From: Daphnia carinata
Lineage: Eukaryota > Arthropoda > Branchiopoda > Diplostraca > Daphniidae
Direction of reading: 5' to 3'
NCBI RefSeq assembly: GCF_022539665.2
Contig: NC_081337.1
Span: forward strand, 7,664,679-7,728,678
Length of the DNA stretch: 64,000 bases
Part shown: piece by piece, positions 1 through 14,440 of the stretch
Position numbering within the stretch: position 1 is the stretch's first letter
How the letters are laid out: each line of letters starts with the position of its first letter
Program-made: the position numbers and the translations under genes
Notes under the pieces: model-generated
Seen by the model: only the letters and a program-made list of their open reading frames with translations
The model's database searches: none
What the model was told of the DNA's origin: nothing

Positions 1-1202
1 CACTGGTGTTGTCATTGCGCTACTTGGTCATGAAGATGATTCCGGCAAGTTTATTGTAAAAGAAGTTTGTCCTGCTAATATGCCAACCATAGTGAATCCA
101 GAAAAACATCATATTGATACAACAAGGTTGCAATCCTAACATCTTTTATATCCTGTATGTTTTAACTCTGCTTGCCTTGCTCTTAATTTTCAAGGTACAT
201 TGCCTTCATATCTGGCCTAGATCTAGGAAGTGGGAATGATTCCCTGTTACTTGTTCAGGAGATGATGTTCACGTTAATGGGAAAATCTGGGACACCACAA
301 ATTCAAGAAATAATGTCTAAAGTTTCCAGGTTGATTATCGCCGGTAAATTATTAAGCGAACTGACAGCCTGAAAAATTGGAAATAGTTTTTGGATTATTA
401 TTAATGTATATTTTATAGGAAATTCCTTAAGTTCTGCGACGCAAGATCGTTACATTTTGGACAAAGCAAAATATCTTATTCGCAATAACATGGCAGCAAG
501 CATAGGAGCAGTTCAGCAGTTGGACGACATCGTTTTTCAATTAGCTGTAAGTACAGACAACAATGAAAACTATTTCATTTTTCTAAATGCTTGTCATGGT
601 AAAAGAGCTCCATGACCATTGATTTGATGCCTGGAGCACATGACCCGGCTAATTTCGTTCTCCCTCAGCAACCGCTGCACCACTGTTTGCTTCCTCAAAG
701 TTCTGAATTGTCGACTTTCCATGCAGTTAGTAATCCATACAGTTGTAGAATTGGAGGACGCTTAGTTATGGGGAACTCCGGGCAACCCGTGCTGGACATT
801 CTGAAGAATTCTACGTTAGAGCATCCATTGGATGCTATGGAAAAAAGCTTGGAATGGAGACACATATGTCCGACTGCACCGGACACCCTTGGCTGTTATC
901 CATACAAAGATGACGATCCGTTCATTTTTCCTACTTGTCCTGATATCTACTTCGCTGGTAACCAGGAGGCATTCGGAGATCGAATTTGGAAAAGTAAGTT
1001 CGTACTAAATAGTTTCTCAAAGGTTTTCTTTTAAATTACTCCGTGTTTCTTTATTAATTTAGCTGACGAAGGTCACCCAGTCAGGTTAGTTTCATTGCCG
1101 CGTTTCTCAGAATCTGGAACTATAGTTATTGTCGATGCTGATACTATGGAATGTTTCACGCTCTGTTTCGGAACTGAAGAGGATTCATTCGTAGATCATT
1201 AA
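1..1202 (+). CDS. POLD2: DNA polymerase delta subunit 2 (small subunit), 3' part
   Basis: This is the C-terminal part of the non-catalytic B-subunit of replicative DNA polymerase delta, which bridges the catalytic subunit to the other accessory subunits in the nucleus. The gene enters from the left edge, reading in frame from base 2. Exons read as 1-126, 195-343, 419-546, 606-993 and 1063-1202, all with GT-AG introns of about 60-75 bp. Recognisable family blocks are the phosphoesterase-fold stretches FISGLDLGSGN and RLIIAGNSLSSA, then DLMPGAHDPANF, LPQQPLHHCLLP, SPTAPDTLGCYP-like PTAPDTLGCYPYKDDDPFIF, and YFAGNQEAFG. These match the order in animal POLD2. The stop is TAA at 1200-1202 and a poly(A) signal AATAAA lies at 1230-1235. 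The N-terminus lies outside the window. Confidence 0.95.
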
Positions 1203-1229
1203 AACATGGTTTGTTCCTCGAAGTGAGAT

Positions 1230-1235
1230 AATAAA
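1230..1235 (+). terminator. POLD2 poly(A) signal
   Basis: A canonical AATAAA hexamer lies 28 bp after the POLD2 stop codon, a usual distance for cleavage and polyadenylation in a compact genome. Confidence 0.5.
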
Positions 1236-1382
1236 GATAACGTGTGTTTTGTTTGCAAGTTTACGTTCTGTGTATTTTTGAATGACGGGTTGCCTACGTG
1301 CTGAATGCATTTGCCCACTCCATTACTTAAGGTAATGGTGCGACACACATTAAACGTGTTTTTTTTTCAATGTGTTTTTGTT

Positions 1383-2125
1383 CTAATGATTTCCAGTTCT
1401 AATGAGTGTCAGTTTTTGCAGGTATAAATTTTAAGCTCGAAAAAATAAGCCCGACTTGTGTTTTTCTCGTATAATTTAAAAACTATCAGATAAATTGAAA
1501 AATGAACTTGATTTCCGTGATCAGCATTCAATTCTGAATCGAAATCATGTATTTTAAGCCAAATTTAAAATTTGACCAAAAATGAAAAAGTTAGAAGGCT
1601 ATAGCCTTCCCACTTTTGTCAAAATCGGCCAAAAACGACATCTCTTGGAATTCGATGAAACTTACACAGTATAATGAAAATTGAACGCTGATTTCAATTC
1701 AGCTATTAGTTTTCTCTCTAACCCAGCCGTTTTGAAAATAAAAGAAAACAAAGTGCTGTTAGTGACACCTCTTTTGCGCCGTAGCGTGCTGGCGCGCTAG
1801 CGTTATCAAACATTCGGTGTATTTCAAAAACGATTGACTTAATGAAAAAAAAACACAATTTCCCCGTAATTAGCATTTAATTCTGGGTATATCCCGAGAT
1901 ATTCAACCAATTCCGACGAGTGCCAGTTTTTGCAGAAAATTTTTTTAAGCCCGACTAAATAAGCCCGACTTCTCTCATTTTTCCATTTTTTACGTTTAAT
2001 TAAAAAACTGTAAAGACTGTTGAAAAATAAATTTGATTTCCATGACAAGCATTCTATTCTGAATCGAAATCATGTATTTTAAGCGAAAATTAAAATTTAG
2101 CCAAGTGCAAAACGGATTGCCGTAA
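1383..2125. repeat. Two adjoining copies of the AAGCCCGAC inverted-repeat family
   Basis: The 1.1 kb between POLD2 and the reductase gene is mostly repeat. One copy starts near 1398 with GAGTGTCAGTTTTTGCAG and a second near 1917 with GAGTGCCAGTTTTTGCAG. Both continue into AATAAGCCCGACTT, a TTAATTAAAAAAC-type stretch and GAATCGAAATCATGTATTTT. The block GGCGCGCTAG (1791-1800) sits between them, and AAAACGGATTGCC (2108-2120) marks the right end. The same blocks recur at 55.6-56.2 kb and 61.2-61.8 kb. No transposase is encoded, so these look like non-autonomous elements. From 2126 to 2351 I see only the putative promoter and 5' UTR of the next gene. Confidence 0.7.
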
Positions 2126-2351
2126 TAATTAAGTCGAATCCCTGCTATCCCTATCGCCATCTGTTGTGATAGCGGTAACGTAGTAACAAACCGGGTCGAT
2201 GGCGTAATTTATCTTTCATCCGAAGAGAAACCTTATCGGGAAATTTTACGATCTTTTCATTAGCACAACTGCCAGTTCATAATATCGTGTAAATTTTTCT
2301 TGTATCCGAATTTTAAAGTTGAGAACCGACAATTGTATAAGTTATTTTGAA

Positions 2352-3778
2352 ATGGATGCTCTGGGAAAGGTATAAATTGATTTTCGTGCAATCTATGTGA
2401 CATTAAGATTCTAGATGCAAGAAACATATAGCTTTGAAACCTGTGGTTTGTAGTGTGGTTAATGTACTTCTCTTTATCATTTAGAGTCTACCCATTGTGA
2501 CAGGCATTGGGATTGTTGTTTTGACTGCAGTTGCTGCGAAGCTGTATTTCAACTGGTTGCAACCAAAAGACAAATCAACCAAACAGAAGGAACTGATAAC
2601 ACTGCTTGATCCACAAACCAAGTATCCCTTAAAGTTGGTTGAGCGCCATTTTATTAACCATGATACTAGAAGATACAGATTTGCTCTCCCTTCTCCTCAG
2701 CATGTTCTTGGTACATATCAACTATCAATCTCACTTATTTCTCTAGGGAAATTTTCCTTCAACAGTTTTTTTAAAGGTCTTCCTGTTGGACAGCATGTCT
2801 ATTTGTCAGCAAGAATAAATGAGCAGCTTGTAGTTCGTCCTTATACACCTGTTTCATGTGACGAGGAAAAAGGATATTTTGATTTAGTTGTAAAGGTTAG
2901 TTAGTTGTTATTTTTTTGCAAGTTTGACATTAAATTTTTTTTTTTTCTTTTGCTAATTGAATTTTTCTAGGTTTACTTCAAGGATGTTAACCCTAAATTT
3001 CCTGAAGGTGGAAAATTGACACAGTATTTAGAAAAACTTCCCATAGGAGATTCGATTGACGTCAGAGGGCCATCTGGATTGTTAATACACCAAGGCATCG
3101 GGTTGTTTGCTATAAAGCCAGACAAAAAATCACCACCTTTTAACGTGGCTTTCAAAAAGTTGAACATGATTGCAGGTATGTCAGTAAGGGACAGTGTCAA
3201 GCGAAAACATCTGTTATGGATGACGCTCGATTTTTTAGTGAATGTTACGCTGTACGTACTAAATTTGTGTTGATGTGATAGGTGGAACTGGAATTACTCC
3301 TATGGTAACAGGGAGTTTCGTCATGGCTTAAAAAAAAATTACTGAGTATAAATGTTTTTACAGTTGCAGTTAATCCGGCAGATTTTGCGAAATCCAGATG
3401 ACACCTCTTGCATGGCCCTTCTGTTTGCAAATCAGACCGAGGCCGACATTTTGTTACGTGACGAATTAGAAGAAGCTGCTTCGAAAAACCCTGACCGACT
3501 TCGGTTATGGTATACTGTCGATCGCCCTTCAGATGGTATTTCATGTTTTCAATTATCGATAAGTAACGAATGTAACTCTCTGATAACTGGATCTTCGACC
3601 ATTAGGTTGGAAATATAGCACTGGCTTTGTGTCTGCTGAGATGATTGCTAGCCATTTGTATCCGCCTGCTGATGACACTTTTGTTGTCATGTGTGGGCCT
3701 CCTCCCATGATCAACTTCGCATGCATTCCGAATTTGGATAAATTAGGATATTCTCCAAAATTGAGATTCGCTTATTAA
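2352..3778 (+). CDS. CYB5R: NADH-cytochrome b5 reductase
   Basis: FAD-dependent reductase that passes electrons from NADH to cytochrome b5 for fatty-acid desaturation, sterol synthesis and related reactions at ER or mitochondrial outer membranes. Seven exons (2352-2369, 2485-2710, 2777-2895, 2971-3175, 3282-3304, 3364-3535, 3606-3778) sum to 936 nt, encoding 311 residues, close to animal CYB5R proteins. An N-terminal membrane anchor ([19 protein letters not shown]) precedes the FAD-binding domain with [10 protein letters not shown], then the flavin loop, the NADH-binding GGTGITPM, and the C-terminal [20 protein letters not shown]. The first coding exon is only 18 nt and the GGTGITPM exon only 23 nt, so ORF callers miss both. 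Paralogue (CYB5R1, 2 or 3) cannot be settled by eye. A poly(A) signal lies at 3783-3788. Confidence 0.95.
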
Positions 3779-3896
3779 AGTAAATAAAAACTGCCTGAAA
3801 TTGCATTTAAGGTCCGTGATGTATGCTTCCGGAAGAAACACAATAAGCAATACAAGTTTTTCTTAGTGAGATACGTACTTGTTAGAAAACTCTACT

Positions 3897-7783
<3,887 letters not shown>

Positions 7784-7956
7784 TGCGTCCTATTTTGTTC
7801 AGAATATTTTGATTTCCCAGAAAAATCAAAATTGTCCTGCAGAAAAAAATAAAAAAACATCCACTCCAACTGACATCTAATCCAACTGATTTTTTTTCTG
7901 AAAACAAACGCTTTTGCCATCGAAACAAGGTTGCCAAAGCAAAAAGCTTTTTAAAC

Positions 7957-8708
7957 GATCTGTTGGGTCGTTTTAGTTTTTGGTGCGGTTCTTCCAGAGC
8001 GCAGATCGTCCATTTTTTAACCCACGGGTAAAGAGATCTAAAACGGGTCCAAGAATCGATTTTAAGATCCGGTCCCAAGGTCCGGTTACACAATGTTCCA
8101 CGATTACCCTGACTTCTTCTATATATTCTATTTCTATCAAGAAATTCGAAAATTGTTCAAATCTTGTGTGATTTTTCATTTTGGGAGACATGAATAGAAA
8201 TAATACTGTAAAATTCAATCCTTTCTTGGGATACAAATGACAAATAGTATTTTTAACAACTCAATCTCATTCAGCTGCCTTGATCTTACGGGGAAAAGTA
8301 CGAGGGGAAGTCCTGGTAGGGTCCAGGTGTCTTTCATGAATCACATAGGGGAAAAACACGCGGGGAATCTACCGCAAACCACAGCCTAGGCGTTGCCATG
8401 ATCGAAGATGATTAATATTTTAATAATCCTAACCATTTACTATATAATTTTTAATGTTTATGTGTATAATAAAATACTACTATTTTTCTAATACATTGTT
8501 TTATTTTGGGGTCTCGTTTAACTGATCAAAGTGTGTCGTTTTCATAATTATAGGTAGGTATTAAATTTTTAAATTAAAATAATCAATCAATAAACTAAAA
8601 ATCAATAAAAATCACCCAACCAAGTCGATTACAATACCCATGGGTTGAAAAATAGACGATCCGCGATCTGGAAGAACCGCACCGAAAACCAAAGTGACCC
8701 GAACGATC
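7957..8708. mobile_element. Non-autonomous element with ~74 bp terminal inverted repeats
   Basis: Bases 7957-8030 and 8635-8708 are imperfect inverted copies of each other. Both contain the shared core GGTGCGGTTCTTCCAGA and an ACCCAYGGGTA-type inner end. The ~600 bp between them encodes no convincing protein, so this resembles a MITE or an internally deleted DNA transposon. I could not fix a target-site duplication. It occupies most of the 1,071 bp between the divergent KDM1A and hydroxyisourate hydrolase start codons, so both promoters must lie at its edges or within it. Confidence 0.6.
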
Positions 8709-8854
8709 GCTAAAAAAAAAAACTAACCCGATCGACGAGGGACCGATTCCTAATGAGAAGCAGAAGTTGTAAATTGAGTTATCCTATCTATATCGGTATT
8801 CGAATTATTCATTCGAAATATAACTAGCCATTGTGTTTAAAAATATTAAGTTAA

Positions 8855-9389
8855 ATGGCGTCCAATTATTCGCCATTAACTACGCATGTTCTCAATACTG
8901 CCACGGGAAAGCCAGCAAATGGAATGCAAATTATGTTACATCGAATGAAATCAGATTCGTCATGGGAAATTCTCAGACAAGGGTATGCGTCGCATTTTTT
9001 GTTTATTTGTTTTTTTTTTTTTTTTTTTTGTTTTGTTTTGTTTTGTTTTTCGTATTGCACTTTTGATTTTACTAATATTTTATTTGGAAAAAAATGCTTA
9101 AAAAGGAAGACAAATGAAGATGGACGATTACCAGGCCTGTTATCAAAAGATGAATTTTCAGCTGGAATGTACAAAATGTTTTTTGACACTTCTTCGTATT
9201 TTAAGGAAATGCATATTGACACTTTTTATCCATATGTTGAGGTACTGGTTTTTGTGCTAGTTCTACAGTATTACAAAAAAAGTAATTTATTCAATCTAGG
9301 TAATATTCAACATTTTAAACACAAATGAACACTACCATGTACCTCTTCTGGTAAGCCCATTTGGTTATAGTACCTACAGAGGAAGCTAA
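8855..9389 (+). CDS. URAH: 5-hydroxyisourate hydrolase (transthyretin-like)
   Basis: Second enzyme of the uricolytic pathway. It hydrolyses 5-hydroxyisourate, the product of urate oxidase, to OHCU on the way to allantoin. Exons 8855-8982, 9106-9241 and 9300-9389 total 354 nt, giving 117 residues, the usual length for the family. The N-terminal signature LTTHVLNTATGKPANGM carries the catalytic-site histidine. The central KTNEDGRLP and the C-terminal YSTYRGS, with the family's closing YRGS, are intact, which separates it from transthyretin proper. The second acceptor (TTAAAAAG) is pyrimidine-poor but keeps the frame. The first intron contains a long T-run followed by repeated TTTTG units (about 9010-9050). 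Confidence 0.93.
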
Positions 9390-10457
9390 AATTCCATATG
9401 TTTGCCATGTTAGGCAAAAGCTCTTTAATGGTTTAAGGCAATATCAAAAGGTGATTGTGGTGAAAAAATACATACAATTATAACTACCTGTTGCTGAAGC
9501 AAGTTGGTTCCTTGTTGGTGTTTCTGTCATTATAGTTGTAGTTCATGTTCCTTGTAGTTTTATTCTACTAGTTTGCTCACTAAACTTGTATTTGATTTCT
9601 GTTTCCGGTTCTCTAGTAACCAAACAAAGAAGAAAACCTAATTAAACAAATTCCGCGTGTAGTGAGGTCATCATTTGATTTGCAAAACAACGGCATATAT
9701 AGCACGTTACAGAAACAAGAGCTCCCGAATTTCAAATATTTCTTCTCAAGGTCACATCTTGAAAATAATTCAAAGTTGGATTATCCCCACCGTTGTGGGT
9801 AGCATTCGGTTGGTTACTAAGGCGGAGGTGAAATTGGAAAGAAAATTTTGTGAGTAACAGACGCAAAACATTCAAATAATGTAAGGGAACAGCGCCAGAT
9901 GTAAAGGGTTCCCGAAAGTGAAGGCTGAAAAACCAACAAAAACTAAGCGAAACTTCTTTACCCGGTTTATCGCTTCGAAAAATTTCGTTCTCAGATGTAA
10001 GTCTCCGGTTAAAAACAGAAACAAACAACAGTAGGAACAAGTTGAAAGCGAATATCATGTAAGTATGAAAAGACAGCTTACAGCCAAAATATATCCAAAA
10101 TTGTCTGCTTGCGGATAAATCATATTCGGTTTTTAAAAATTCCAAAACGTTTAGCGGTAACGGAATTAACGGATTCCACTGATTATAAAAGAACTTGAGG
10201 TGTGATTTAGTTTAAGAAGATAATAAAAAGCCATCTCTAGCTTACATCGAATGGCACTTCACGAAAACCTTTGCGACACATGGTGTTGCAGCATCTTTGA
10301 AACGCCTGTGAACAACCGTAGAAGAAACAAATACAAAAATGTTTTTAAAAAAATATTGCGGAATGAATAAAATCGATCTAAAGACTGCTGCGAATTGTTA
10401 CTGTATTCACAGCACGGTTGATCGTTAATGAAATCGTTATCCAAAAATGATTTACGA
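9390..10457. other. Gap between two 3' ends; coding-like stretches but no firm gene
   Basis: This 1.07 kb lies between the convergent 3' ends of the hydroxyisourate hydrolase and CARS2, so it should hold both 3' UTRs. Several plus-strand stretches look protein-like (for example about 9620-9790 and 9890-10015), but I could not join them with consistent splice phases, and no family is recognised. See the separate finding. Confidence 0.3.
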
Positions 10458-13040
10458 CTATCTCACCAAAGTCCAAGTCGTGGTTTTCTCTTGATCCTAA
10501 AGCACAAGTTGATTTACATGACGGCAGTTATGCAGATAGAATATCTCGCACCTTTAGCTGTATTCCTTTAAGCTTCAAATCTTCTCTAATTCGATCACAG
10601 GCCGTTAGTAAAATTTTTCTAGTATTGACTGTACTAGAAGAATCATCCTAGAAAAAACGGGATTGAAAAATGCACACTTAGAATTACGAACATCAAATCT
10701 GAAATGCTATAACACCTTTCCCTGTTGATTAGACTTCATATCTAAGGCACATTGGCGGATTTGACTTCTAAATTCAACAAAATTATCGATAATCAAAGAT
10801 GCGTCCATTTCCATGGTATTAACCAGATTTCCCTAAACAGGTGGGAAAAAATTAATCAATCCTTTTGCATAATAACTGTAATGTTAATACGGCAGAAGTT
10901 AATCCAAGATTGCTGAAGTATTTGGATACAAAGTTCAGTACACTGGCCACAGCTGCGATCCCAGGATTGTGATCCGTTGCTTTCCGATTCCCGATACTTG
11001 AATTATTAATTTCTTTTCGAGTTAACAATATCAACTTTCTAACAGCACTAGTGGCTTGGGCAGTGTTGAAATCGTCTCCTAAGTGACTTTTGACCATTGA
11101 TTCAGTTTCTACTAAGCTCTAAATTCGAATTGTTTTAAGAATGTGACAAGCAGATATAATGAAAAATTATACAATACAGTCAGTAACAACTTGGAATCAA
11201 TCGAAGATTGAAGCATATTAGTGTTGTTCCGGAGAAAAAAACGACATTCTATGAAAAATTCACGAACAACATCCAAGAAATCTTTCGCCAGCCTCAAAGA
11301 AGCCTCAGTTAACTCCATGTCTAAAAAAAAAAATAAAGAAAAGTAATAACAATAAGAAAATAAGAACAAACAAAAGTAACTTATTTGTATCGAAGTATGT
11401 ACAAGTTTACCATTTCGATAACTGGATAGAAGGCACATCATACGAAACTGGTCTGCTGAATATGTTTGCAAAAATTCTTTGATGCTAACTGTGTTCTTCA
11501 AGGACTTCGACATTTTAGTGCCACCGGACAAACGCAAAAGATCTTCAGCGATAAGCGACAAACTGAATTTAGGAAAAGGATGGCGAATCACAAAAATAAA
11601 ATTTTACTTACTACTATGTATCCAGTGTCCAACCCACTGGGGAATTTCATGGTAGGCGCAACATTGAGCTTCTTCGTTTTCGTGGTGAGGAAAGAGTAAA
11701 TCTATGCCTCCCGAATGGACATCAACCGATGGGCCAAAAACGTAACTAGTTTTCGAAATGCTATCAGTCAAGCTACAGTTATACATGGGTAAAGTTATCA
11801 TTGAACCTAGCCATGGCAGAACATTCAATCTGTAGAATTCAACACTGATTAGGTTACAAACATTGAAAATAAAATAGAAAAATAGAAAATCTTTACATGC
11901 CATCCGGGTCTTCCTTTACCACCCCAGCTGGGTGTCCAGCTAGGTTCAGTATCAGACTTGGCTGCTTTCCACAATGCGAAATCGTTATAGTTCCTTGAGT
12001 TTTTCAACTCCACAGTTGACATCTGGAACGGCTTTAGCTTTCCATATTCATATCTTTTTACATAGGTGTTTAGGTTAAAGTACACAGATCCATCGTCAGT
12101 TGTATAGGCTAACTCTCGATGGAGTAATGCTTCAATGAAGGATATTATTTGAGGAATAAAATCAGATACTTTGGTCAGTACCGTTGGTTTCTGAACTGAA
12201 AGGCTATCCAAATCATTTAAGAATGCCATTTCATACTTGCTGGAGACTTCTTTGAAATCAACTTTCTGAAATCATGTCTAATTATGTATAAAATGAAGAT
12301 TTATGACATAGAAAAATATGCAAGCATACCTCATCAATGGCTTTTTGAATTATTTTGTCATCAATGTCTAGAAATGATTATGTAGTAGTTTCTTCAAAGC
12401 CACATCTTACAATATTACTCATACCTGTTATGTTCATAACTTGAATGACATTCAGGTTAAAATATTGCTCCATAATCCTTCTCATGATATCAAAGTTCAC
12501 GTAGCACCTGTAAATCACAAGCAGTAGAAGAAAATAAAAAAGGAAGAAGCAAAATTGAAATATATCAATAAAATTGAATACCATGCATGGCCAATATGAG
12601 CAAAGTCATACACAGTTGGGCCACAGATGTACCTTAAACACAGAATTTAATAAATTCTTTATAAATAAAATTAAATATGTTGTCTAGCTTTCAGTTACTA
12701 TCATTAATACATTACAACTTTCAATCTTTTAGGGTTATTACATACAACAGAGGCTTAAGTATCATTGTTTTTGTTTGTTTTTTTGAATAAAAAACAAAAA
12801 ATATAAATAAATTAAGATTTAAATTTGTGTCTTTATCACAGTAAGCTATTATTATTACTATTACCAGGTCAGAATATTTGGATGCTTTGTCAAAAGAGGT
12901 GACTTTTTCTTAGAATATGAATCAAAGACATTTAGCCCTGAAACTGGATTCAAGGGCACAGATGACAATTTCCTTCCACGTATTTTAATTTGTTTTCCAC
13001 AATATTGACTACCAAGACGGAGAATTAGCGGTAACGCCAT
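10458..13040 (-). CDS. CARS2: Cysteinyl-tRNA synthetase, mitochondrial type
   Basis: Class I aminoacyl-tRNA synthetase that charges tRNA-Cys, here most like the mitochondrial enzyme. The start at 13040 gives a basic N-terminus ([20 protein letters not shown]) consistent with an import signal. The catalytic domain shows [17 protein letters not shown], containing the class I HIGH motif, near 12,620-12,570. It continues with [30 protein letters not shown], and the KMSKS loop in [15 protein letters not shown] near 11,510. The short C-terminal end ([13 protein letters not shown], stop 10458-10460) parallels the human CARS2 tail and lacks the long cytosolic CARS1 extension. About a dozen short exons are implied. 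Organelle targeting is inferred from the N-terminus and subfamily resemblance. Confidence 0.92.
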
Positions 13041-14440
13041 GAATGATCAATGTCAGCTGTTTTCTTTCAAAATGGGGCTAGCAGAACATGTGCGTCTGCC
13101 GTTAAAAAGATGTAGACAAAGGCCGAATCCCTCTCTCCCGATAGCTGTTAGGGTGTAAGACAACGGTCAGACCAGAGTTATAAATTTAGCATCCCCCAGT
13201 TATAGTTTTTTCGCGATAAAAACTATTTAATTTCATTTACTAATGCGACACAATAAATAAAACATGAAAACTTTGGGCCTTTCGTTCGGGAATTGTTTCT
13301 GCTATTTAAACAATAAAAATATAATTATTAAATTTCATTTGAGATAAGGCCCAATGCAATTTTAAAATCTAAATATAATGTATTTAGAATTATATTCAAA
13401 TTATAAATTTGAAGTTTTGAAGCGTGTGTAAAATACCGCGAGGTAATGGCACAATAGTAGCGACAATTTCGACAATTTAATATGATTTCGATGATAACAC
13501 ACAGTTGCTTTAATGAAATTACATTGTATAAAATAATTTTTTTTTTTTGAAAAGTACATAAAGCATGTATCACATAAGCGAAAATTAAAGACAAACAACG
13601 AACTTTCATTATACTTATCTATATTATTATTATCAACAGTTCAGCATTTTGGCTATCCCAATGCATTTTACATGGGGAAAAGCTAGAAATGATCACGTCC
13701 AGCGTGACGGAAAATGTTACAAAATACCGTACTCTCGATGGCTGAGACCAGGTCGTAGGAAAAATGATTGCAAACGATTAAATAAATTTTCGCAACGATA
13801 AAAGTCTAACCCTGACTACAATTCCCTTCATGTCATCAGCTCATAAATTTACCCCTATTAGGTCTTATTAGATGAGATGTTATTAATATTTTTATAACCG
13901 AGATCGTTCGTTCTAACAGCCTTTAGAACTAGCAATTCCATGATTGGAAAGATTCATATCTAATCTTCACTGGAAAATCTCAAAGACTAGGAAGTCCAAC
14001 CAACCTTTACATAGCGTAAATTTCGTATACTGAAGATCCACCAGTAACGCTATGATGCACTTTTCTTATAAAATTAGCTTTTAAGTCACTTCCCAAAATT
14101 GGTTACCTATCATACATGAACACGTTGCGGACGAAGATGTTGGGAACACATTGACGGGTGTAATTCGACCTCACTGGGAAATAAAACTCAATGAAAAATG
14201 AAACGTAGAACATTCAGAAATCCTGGCAAGGAGTGTAATCATGCTCAAACTATACTTGCTCTTAACTTTTATTTGTCAGACAGAAGTACAAAAAAGAAAT
14301 TAGGTGTACACACCTAATTTTGTGGACATTATTATGTTGACATTACAATACATATATGTATTGTAATGTCCACAATTCAGTTAAGCTACGGATTTAATCT
14401 AAAATTTTGGGCAATAAGTTTTCCAACTAACAAAACGAGA
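13041..14440. other. Intergenic; CARS2 promoter and 3' UTR of the deglutamylase gene
   Basis: No coding sequence is supported in these 1.4 kb. The right end (14297-14369) holds two tight inverted repeats within the likely 3' UTR of the minus-strand carboxypeptidase gene. The remainder is AT-rich DNA upstream of CARS2. Confidence 0.5.
14297..14369. repeat. Two perfect short palindromes in tandem
   Basis: AAATTAGGTGT (14297-14307) is repeated inverted at 14310-14320 across a 2-nt loop. Just downstream, 14340-14369 is a 30-bp perfect palindrome centred on CATATATG, with arms ACATTACAATACATA. Both would form strong hairpins in RNA from either strand. They lie 70-145 bp past the stop codon of the minus-strand gene. 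Confidence 0.8.

Noticed and set aside
9732-10145. A 137-codon minus-strand open frame downstream of CARS2
   Set aside because: Its composition is Phe/Leu-rich with no recognisable domain, it lacks splice context with CARS2, and the opposite strand looks at least as coding.
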